This document shows positions 21,530 through 26,462 of a stretch of 26,462 nucleotides of DNA, one piece after another. This stretch comes from a virus. Positions within the stretch are counted from its first letter, which is position 1. Each line of letters begins with the position of its first letter. The notes under the pieces were generated by a model. That model worked only from the letters and a program-made list of their open reading frames with translations, was not told the DNA's origin and searched no databases. The stretch is from IMG/VR virus record IMGVR_UViG_3300025133_000522, positions 1 through 26,462 of that record; one strand, 5' to 3'. Made by a program: the position numbers and the translations under genes.

Positions 21530-21877
21530 ATGACACCAAACTACAAAGAACAAGCAGAAGAACTACTGGGTAGGATAGAGGGCATATACGAAAAGTATTG
21601 CTTTTTGGGGGGTATGGAAATCGTAGCTATGTGGGGGGATATAGACAAATTCCACGACTTCTTATATTTTCAGAAAGAGGGTGCTACCATATCGTGGGTA
21701 GTAGCAGAGGAAGAAGAATTACGTTGTAAATCAGGTGCTTACGCTATATCATCCACCAAACTACTATACCGAGAATTAGTTGAGGAATATGAGAAAGCCT
21801 TAAAACCTATGGAAATCGTGATTAAGATCGTAGAACTTATAGGGGAATTAAATAAGACACCTCATGTATACGGTTAA
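21530..21877 (+). CDS. Early protein of unknown function
   Basis: A 115-residue acidic protein with N- and C-terminal helices (YKEQAEELLGRIEGIYEKY; YRELVEEYEKALKPMEIVIK) and a central beta-hairpin (ATISWVVAEEEELRCKSGAY). No motif I can name. A 6-bp hairpin sits just after the stop. Confidence 0.56.
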   Translation: MTPNYKEQAEELLGRIEGIYEKYCFLGGMEIVAMWGDIDKFHDFLYFQKEGATISWVVAEEEELRCKSGAYAISSTKLLYRELVEEYEKALKPMEIVIKIVELIGELNKTPHVYG

Positions 21878-21898
21878 CCCTTGTTATAGAATAAGGGT
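21877..21898 (+). other. Intergenic hairpin
   Basis: ACCCTT (21877-21882) pairs with AAGGGT (21893-21898) around a 10-base loop, starting at the stop of gene 21530-21877. No T-run follows. A processing or stability hairpin is the likeliest reading. Confidence 0.5.
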
Positions 21899-21937
21899 AA
21901 ACACCTTAAATAATTGTAACAAAACAAACCTAAAATT

Positions 21938-22093
21938 ATGGGAAAGATGAAGGATTTATTTATATCCATGCAGGAAGGACTAATGCAAGGAGCAGACATC
22001 GAAAGAGAAGTCAGACAAAGGGTATTAGATGATGAGCATAGATACGTTATCTATAAAAAAGAAAAGAAAATTAAAACTAAGGAAGATGAGTAA
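21938..22093 (+). CDS. Small charged helical protein (51 aa)
   Basis: A 51-residue protein starting MGKMKDLFISMQEGLMQGAD, followed by IEREVRQRVLDDE and a Lys-rich tail. Short proteins with the opening 'MKDLF..MQE' are frequent in phage early regions, but I cannot attach a function. Its end overlaps the next gene by 8 bases. Confidence 0.56.
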   Translation: MGKMKDLFISMQEGLMQGADIEREVRQRVLDDEHRYVIYKKEKKIKTKEDE

Positions 22094-22298
22094 AAAAATA
22101 GAGATAGAAATTGATGACATACCTAAAGATACCGTTATCATTGAGATTAGTGGTGGGGTATTAGTTGGAGTACACAACGTACCTAATGACTACATACTAT
22201 TTGATTGGGATGGTATTACGCAAGACGATGTAAGCGGAGACATAACTAAAGTAAACGAAGACTTGTTGGAGGCTTACCTTAACTACTTAAACGATTAG
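22086..22298 (+). CDS. Early protein of unknown function
   Basis: I place the start at the ATG at 22086, inside the end of the previous gene; the frame could extend to 22029. The 70-residue acidic product is beta-patterned (IEIEIDDIPKDTVIIEIS, GGVLVGVHNVP), followed by YILFDWDG. No motif that defines a family. Confidence 0.5.
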   Translation: MSKKIEIEIDDIPKDTVIIEISGGVLVGVHNVPNDYILFDWDGITQDDVSGDITKVNEDLLEAYLNYLND

Positions 22299-22303
22299 AA
22301 ACT

Positions 22304-22732
22304 ATGGGGAAATTTAAAGACTTAGCTATTAAAAAAGGGAACACTGAAAGGTGGACATTCCCCATATCTACGAGGAAGTTGCCCTCATACGTGGAAGAAG
22401 GCAATAAGTTAATTGCATCATTCGAAGGCTTTAAGACCTATGTTATGAATGGTTATACAAACGTAGAGTATTCCGATGATAATGTACGTACAATACAAGA
22501 CACCCACTATCATTCTTCGTGGGATTGGTTGATGCCTATTATTGAAAAGATTGAGGATTTTCGTGATGAAAACTCATGTGCTTTATGGAATTTTAAGACT
22601 GAGCAATGTTTTGTTGAGGTAGTAGAAAATAAAACATCAGAGACAATACTTGAATGTGATGGTATGGATAAGTTGGACGCATCATACAACGCAGTAGTAG
22701 AATTTATCAAGTGGTATAACGAACAAAACTAA
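22304..22732 (+). CDS. LIAEF-family early protein, paralogue 1 of 3
   Basis: A 142-residue member of a small phage family. Shared blocks are NKLIASFEG (34-42), YHSSWDWLMPIIEKI (69-83) and YNAVVEFIKWYN (128-139). The same three blocks recur in the two following genes, so these are tandem paralogues. This copy has a longer N-terminus (residues 1-33). The function is unknown; the conserved Trp/Tyr/His block may form a compact helical fold. Confidence 0.68.
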   Translation: MGKFKDLAIKKGNTERWTFPISTRKLPSYVEEGNKLIASFEGFKTYVMNGYTNVEYSDDNVRTIQDTHYHSSWDWLMPIIEKIEDFRDENSCALWNFKTEQCFVEVVENKTSETILECDGMDKLDASYNAVVEFIKWYNEQN

Positions 22733-22737
22733 AAGCT

Positions 22738-23034
22738 ATGGAAACAAACAGATTGATTGCAGAGTTTATGGGGGTAGTTAAACATTACGAAGCACAGAGT
22801 AGTAATATGTTTAACCAATACCACACCTCATGGGATCGGCTTGTGCCTGTGATACATAAAATATTACACGACAATAATGACTCGTTATTCTTTAAATTTT
22901 CAATGAGTGTAAGCAACGCTATATTTAATAATAATATAGATAACGCTCACAATGCAGTAGTAGAATTTATTAAAATTTATAATGATGTAAGATTAGCCGA
23001 AGAGCAAGAGCATTACGATAACCAAAACAATTAG
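22738..23034 (+). CDS. LIAEF-family early protein, paralogue 2 of 3
   Basis: The shortest copy (98 residues): NRLIAEFMG (4-12), YHTSWDRLVPVIHKI (28-42) and HNAVVEFIKIYN (71-82). It lacks the insert between blocks two and three found in the others. Bases encoding AVVEFIK are nearly identical to those in paralogue 1, which points to recent duplication. It starts 6 bases after paralogue 1. Confidence 0.68.
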   Translation: METNRLIAEFMGVVKHYEAQSSNMFNQYHTSWDRLVPVIHKILHDNNDSLFFKFSMSVSNAIFNNNIDNAHNAVVEFIKIYNDVRLAEEQEHYDNQNN

Positions 23035-23039
23035 AAAGC

Positions 23040-23432
23040 ATGATTACATTTACAAATAGAAACAAACTCATAGCAGAGTTTATGGGGATGGAATTAGGAG
23101 ATGATAAGACTATGTATTTTGATGATGCAGAGAACTTGCATCCACCAACGCCTATTGACCAATTAAAATATCACGAGTCATGGGATTGGCTTCTACCAGT
23201 AGTCAATAAATGTACTCAAATAGGGTATAGAGATCAAGATTTTGATTCTGAGATTTACGGTACTTGGGAGGGATTATTTGACGATGCAAGTATGTTCTTA
23301 GGGAATCACATTGAAGAGGTGTATTGGTCAGTAGTACACTTTATAGAGTGGTACGCAGAGTATAAACGAGAAGAAGCACAAGAGTATCCATTGACTCCTA
23401 AAGAGTCTTATCCAGTAACTAAAAACAAATAG
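23040..23432 (+). CDS. LIAEF-family early protein, paralogue 3 of 3
   Basis: A 130-residue copy with NKLIAEFMG (8-16), YHESWDWLLPVVNKC (44-58) and YWSVVHFIEWYA (95-106). It is more diverged in the third block. The stretch coding AEFMG is nearly identical to that of paralogue 2. It follows paralogue 2 by 6 bases, with leader AATTAGAAAGCATG. Confidence 0.68.
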   Translation: MITFTNRNKLIAEFMGMELGDDKTMYFDDAENLHPPTPIDQLKYHESWDWLLPVVNKCTQIGYRDQDFDSEIYGTWEGLFDDASMFLGNHIEEVYWSVVHFIEWYAEYKREEAQEYPLTPKESYPVTKNK

Positions 23433-23437
23433 AAACT

Positions 23438-23779
23438 ATGGGGTATTACAGTCAAGTTGCACTAATTGTGCAGAAAGATGAAGAAGAAGAATTAGATAAA
23501 ATACTTAAGTCTATTGACTTAGAGAAATATTTTCAAAAAAATAACGGAGAGTTTTGGGACTACAACCACGAAAGAAAGGAGTTCTACGTGGTGTATATTG
23601 CGGATTGGTTGAAGTGGTATCCCGATTTTAAAGATGTATCTACCGTAATTAAATTCATGGATGAAAACGAGGAAGAACGCCACATGGTAGCAGTAGGCGA
23701 AGATGGTCACGTTCACTCAGAGGGAGGGGATTGGACTGCCTACGTTGAAAGAACTTGTTACTTAACACCTTTAACTTAA
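23438..23779 (+). CDS. MGYYSQV-type early protein, unknown function
   Basis: The 113-residue protein opens MGYYSQVALIVQK and contains WLKWYPDFKDVSTVIKFM (58-75) and HMVAVGEDGHVHSEGG (82-97). This combination recurs in small phage and plasmid proteins of unknown function. Several acidic, aromatic and His residues could bind a ligand, but there is no catalytic signature. Leader AATAGAAACTATG. Confidence 0.6.
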   Translation: MGYYSQVALIVQKDEEEELDKILKSIDLEKYFQKNNGEFWDYNHERKEFYVVYIADWLKWYPDFKDVSTVIKFMDENEEERHMVAVGEDGHVHSEGGDWTAYVERTCYLTPLT

Positions 23780-23784
23780 GAATT

Positions 23785-24009
23785 ATGAGTGAAGAATTAG
23801 CAAAAGAATTAGCTTTAGTGACCGCAGTCATATTACGAGAAGACACATTGGGTGGCTCGTTATTTCAAACCTTTGATGTGGCTTACAATATCGCTAAAGC
23901 GTTTACTAAGTTATACCCATGTGATTGTACGTGGGTAGACTTAGATTATGAAGAAACTATTATAGACTTTGTTCAAAGCAAGAAGTATTTAAACGAATTA
24001 AAATTATAA
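23785..24009 (+). CDS. Early protein of unknown function
   Basis: I place the start at the ATG at 23785 behind ACTTAAGAATTATG (the frame continues upstream to 23755). The 74-residue product has helices (SEELAKELALVTAVIL; YNIAKAFTKLYP) followed by CDCTWVDLDYEETIIDFV, with two Cys. Unknown function. Confidence 0.56.
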   Translation: MSEELAKELALVTAVILREDTLGGSLFQTFDVAYNIAKAFTKLYPCDCTWVDLDYEETIIDFVQSKKYLNELKL

Positions 24010-24012
24010 GTT

Positions 24013-24264
24013 ATGGCAAATATTTATTTAGACAACTCAAGTTATGTGGAATTCATAGCTGAGTTAGCACAAGAGATGACCTACCTTGCATACGGATTAG
24101 ACACTTACAAATTCAAAGAGGGTAAAGATGGGAATACTATTATTACTGCTGAGTTTACAGAAGAAGCTCAAGATTATTACAATAGCTCTTATGAGTATAT
24201 AGAGTTGAGATTAAATAAAGGATTAGGAATCCATAGTAACGAGGAATTAATCAATAAAAACTAA
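24013..24264 (+). CDS. Early protein of unknown function
   Basis: An 83-residue acidic protein: YVEFIAELAQEMTYLAYG helix, then TYKFKEGKDGNTIITAEFT and YNSSYEYIELRLN. Leader AATTATAAGTTATG, with its ATG 3 bases past the previous stop. I recognise no family. Confidence 0.56.
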   Translation: MANIYLDNSSYVEFIAELAQEMTYLAYGLDTYKFKEGKDGNTIITAEFTEEAQDYYNSSYEYIELRLNKGLGIHSNEELINKN

Positions 24265-24269
24265 AGGTT

Positions 24270-24494
24270 ATGAATAAAGAATACGCAAAAGAGTTCCTAC
24301 GCAACGAGGGATACTTCGTAGACAACTTATGGCACGTAGATGATGTCATGTGTAAAATTAAATGTGATGAGGACGAAGCACAAGAGATTCTATATAGTGT
24401 TTTAACCAACGATTGGATAGTAGAACAGATGCAAATATTTATAGATGACGTGGCAGACGAATTAGAGTTACCACGTAAAGAGGATAATGATTAA
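24270..24494 (+). CDS. Small acidic helical protein, unknown function
   Basis: A 74-residue acidic protein (NKEYAKEFLRNEGYFVDNL; EAQEILYSVLTNDWIVEQM), probably all-helical, with two Trp and a DDVADELELP end. Leader ACTAAAGGTTATG. It ends just before a 112-base gap with a copy of the dispersed repeat. Confidence 0.56.
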   Translation: MNKEYAKEFLRNEGYFVDNLWHVDDVMCKIKCDEDEAQEILYSVLTNDWIVEQMQIFIDDVADELELPRKEDND

Positions 24495-24606
24495 GGAGGT
24501 CTTCTTCCACTATCATTACCCTGTAAGTATTACTAACAAGTTCATCAGTTTACGAGGTTATATATACGCTATTAAACCGATAAACCGATGATTAAAAAAA
24601 ACTATT
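24495..24606 (+). other. Intergenic gap with dispersed repeat
   Basis: A 112-base gap. It contains CACTATCATTA (24509), a small hairpin GTAA-GTA-TTAC, the dispersed repeat ACTAACAAGTTCATCAGTTTA (in two parts, 24532-24552), and AAACCGAT twice. No gene. It probably includes leader sequences for the next gene. Confidence 0.45.
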
Positions 24607-24771
24607 ATGAGTTCAAACGAATTTAATTTAGCAAGGATTGAAGCCTTAGAGAAAAGGATTCAAGAGTTAGAGGGCAAGGTAAACTATTACGAGTCTATAT
24701 CTAACTCCCTATCAAGGAAGGTTAAGGGATGTAAGTCAGCCAAGTGTCCATGTAAACAAAAAGAAGTATAA
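24607..24771 (+). CDS. Small coiled-coil protein with a Cys cluster (54 aa)
   Basis: A 54-residue protein whose first 38 residues (LARIEALEKRIQELEGKVNY) form a leucine-zipper-like coiled coil, followed by CKSAKCPCK with three Cys (C-x5-C-x-C), a possible zinc or metal site. This small dimer could bind DNA or a partner protein. Leader AAACTATTATG. Confidence 0.55.
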   Translation: MSSNEFNLARIEALEKRIQELEGKVNYYESISNSLSRKVKGCKSAKCPCKQKEV

Positions 24772-24791
24772 ACGTAAAACCAAACATAAAG

Positions 24792-25130
24792 ATGCAAAAC
24801 CAAGTAAAGACGATTGATGTAGATCAAATGTGGATGAGAGGTAGAATGAATTCTTGTTCAGAGTACGTTTTATATACCAAAGTTAAGAAAAATTATATAG
24901 ACCGTATATACGATGATATTGTAGATATAGCAAAAGAGTTAAAAAATAAAGAACTATTTAGTAACTTAGCCTACGAGAATAGGAGAAAAATTTACTATAT
25001 TATAGATTCCATAGACGAATTTAGCGTTGAAAACCTTGAGGAACTATTGGAAGACAACTATTCTTTGGTAGAATTTATATATAAGGCTCATGCAATACGA
25101 AAAAGAAATCCTTCAAAATCTTCTGATTGA
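24792..25130 (+). CDS. Early protein of unknown function
   Basis: A 112-residue charged helical protein (YIDRIYDDIVDIAKELKNKELF; RRKIYYIIDSIDEF; ENLEELLEDNYSLVEFIYKA). The last 41 bases overlap the start of the next gene in another frame, more than is usual in this block. No family recognised. Confidence 0.55.
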   Translation: MQNQVKTIDVDQMWMRGRMNSCSEYVLYTKVKKNYIDRIYDDIVDIAKELKNKELFSNLAYENRRKIYYIIDSIDEFSVENLEELLEDNYSLVEFIYKAHAIRKRNPSKSSD

Positions 25131-25452
25131 GTCAGGGATTGCTCACAGGCTGGATAATAGAATAACTCCAAGTAAGCACCCCTATATGAGGTCTTTGCAG
25201 AAAAACCTTAAGCGGTTGAAGATTAAGTACACTTACTTCCCTGATACGGATAGCTTATCAGTTGTTAGTATTGATGATTCAGTAGAAGATAACCTTTGCC
25301 ACGCCCTTATGATGCCTTGTGATGTGGGTATTAGTGTTTTAGTTGTCATTAGGGACGAAACAAATATCAAGATAATCTTGGAAGATGCTTGTGCCACATT
25401 AGATGTAGTTATCCCTCAAGAGATGGGGTATACTATAGTAGGCATTGTGTAA
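25090..25452 (+). CDS. Early protein of unknown function
   Basis: A 120-residue protein with an N-terminal helix (YEKEILQNLLIESGIAHRL) and a mostly beta body (DTDSLSVVSIDDSV; GISVLVVIRDETNIKIILED). The ATG at 25090 lacks the usual leader and overlaps the preceding gene by 41 bases. The next gene is ERF, so a role in recombination or replication is possible but unsupported. Confidence 0.52.
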   Translation: MQYEKEILQNLLIESGIAHRLDNRITPSKHPYMRSLQKNLKRLKIKYTYFPDTDSLSVVSIDDSVEDNLCHALMMPCDVGISVLVVIRDETNIKIILEDACATLDVVIPQEMGYTIVGIV

Positions 25453-25533
25453 AAAAAAAAGACCAAAACGCTTTTACAAGTCAAAAGTATTTACGATATT
25501 TGTAAAAGAAAGTTAATTTAATTAAAACCAATT

Positions 25534-26109
25534 ATGGAGAAATCAGAAACTATAGGCAACCTAACCCTTGCCTTATCCAAAGTACAGGCTCAATTAAAAC
25601 CTGCAAAAGAAAACTCAAAGAATCCTTTCTTTAAATCTAACTATGCCGATCTGGGTGCGGTCTGGGATTCTGTTAGAGAATTGTTGGCTGAGAACGAGTT
25701 AGCAATAGTTCAAATGCCTACAGATGTAGGTGGGTTAACTACAATCTTATCACATTCAAGTGGAGAATACTTAGCCTCAACGTGCTACATTCCCTCAAAG
25801 GAGGATGCTCATGGTGTAGGTTCAGCAATAAGCTATGGTCGTAGATATGCTTTAGCTGCCTTTATTGGGGTGGTTACTGGGGATGACGATGGGAATAGTG
25901 CGGTAAAAGGATCAACGCCTAAGGCTTCTATATCTAAATCATCATCATCTAAACCTAAATTGACATCTGACCAATATAAAGCAATGGCTAAAGCTATTGA
26001 AGAAGGTAAGGGCGATGTAGTTAGACAAAAGATGAATGGGTACACCTTAACTAAAACTCAATCAGATAATCTTGGTAAGCTACTTAAATTATCTAATACC
26101 TTAGTGTAA
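25534..26109 (+). CDS. erf: ERF-family single-strand DNA annealing protein
   Basis: A 191-residue recombinase of the ERF superfamily, which anneals complementary single strands in phage recombination. The core spans about residues 30-121: NPFFKSNYADLGAVWDSVR (30-48), STCYIP, and GSAISYGRRYALAAFIGVVTGDDDGN (96-121, read in parts), the hallmark of ERF proteins. A Ser/Lys-rich linker (122-145) leads to a small C-terminal helical domain (146-191). It pairs with the exonuclease gene that overlaps it by one base. Confidence 0.88.
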   Translation: MEKSETIGNLTLALSKVQAQLKPAKENSKNPFFKSNYADLGAVWDSVRELLAENELAIVQMPTDVGGLTTILSHSSGEYLASTCYIPSKEDAHGVGSAISYGRRYALAAFIGVVTGDDDGNSAVKGSTPKASISKSSSSKPKLTSDQYKAMAKAIEEGKGDVVRQKMNGYTLTKTQSDNLGKLLKLSNTLV

Positions 26110-26462
26110 TGAGTTTAGATAGCTTTATAAAGAAGTTAGAGGATGACTCTTTCTACTATTCTGATTACGACTTTGTTACAAACTCGCAGTTAGGATTGAT
26201 AAAGAAAGATGTTAGAACCTACAAGATGATGAGGGATCATCCTGAGTTTAGGCTTGAGACCTTCCCTATGATATTCGGTAGGGCATACCATGTAGCTATG
26301 CTAGAGCCTAACGAGTTTGGGGACAAGGTTAAAGTGTTTAACTCAGCCACAAGAACCACTAAAGGGTACAAGGAATTTAAGGTTAATAACCCCGATATAC
26401 CCACTATCATTCTTACTAAGGAGTACGACAGAATTATGCGGATGCAAGATGTGTTGTTTTCT
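26109..26462 (+). CDS. RecE-like (YqaJ/PD-(D/E)XK) exonuclease, partial
   Basis: The N-terminal 118 codons of a gene running off the right edge. FGRAYHVAMLEPNEF (56-70) matches the GxxxHxxxL motif with its His (H61) of RecE/RecB-type nucleases. The start overlaps the ERF stop (TAATG), as in Red-like exonuclease-annealing pairs. The catalytic Asp/Glu/Lys residues would lie beyond the window, so activity cannot be judged. Confidence 0.72.
   Translation, partial: MSLDSFIKKLEDDSFYYSDYDFVTNSQLGLIKKDVRTYKMMRDHPEFRLETFPMIFGRAYHVAMLEPNEFGDKVKVFNSATRTTKGYKEFKVNNPDIPTIILTKEYDRIMRMQDVLFS

Overview
The window looks like part of a tailed double-stranded DNA phage of a Bacteroidetes host, probably an aquatic flavobacterium. 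The evidence is the AT-rich sequence, promoters of the Bacteroidetes type (TTG, a 19-21 base spacer, then TAnnTTTG), A-rich translation starts with few Shine-Dalgarno sites, and head genes whose large terminase resembles the crAss-like/Cellulophaga phage group. That group assignment is from memory of motifs, not from a search. TAA, TAG and TGA all end genes, so no stop-codon reassignment is needed.

Bases 1-11864 (minus strand) are the late block. In transcription order it holds: a small virion-like protein, a lysis cassette (small membrane proteins, an M15 peptidase endolysin, a 3TM-type holin), a fibre-like protein, a small unknown protein, a tandem GroES-like co-chaperonin, a possible small terminase, the large terminase, the portal, a scaffold-like protein, the major capsid protein and the start of one more gene. 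A separate consensus promoter precedes the scaffold-capsid pair.

At 11865-11961 two divergent promoter boxes separate this block from a plus-strand set: a winged-helix regulator, a very basic protein, a second fibre-like protein and a small virion-like protein. A convergent HNH nuclease gene (14802-15185) and a multi-pass membrane protein (15287-15733) follow.

Bases 15734-17015 hold no convincing gene. The first part carries direct repeats and several inverted repeats. The second part starts at the best promoter in the window and has a dense set of long complementary segments, including an H-type pseudoknot. I read it as an undescribed large structured RNA of about 670 nt at the head of the early operon; this is the main discovery candidate.

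Bases 17016-25452 (plus) are a long run of small early genes, mostly of unknown function, joined by a recurrent leader (consensus YTTARRAWYTATG). Intergenic hairpins, a degenerate tRNA-like element, a second structured non-coding stretch (19374-19667), three tandem paralogues and several tiny genes lie among them. The window ends with an ERF-type annealing protein and the start of a RecE-like exonuclease, a two-gene recombination module.
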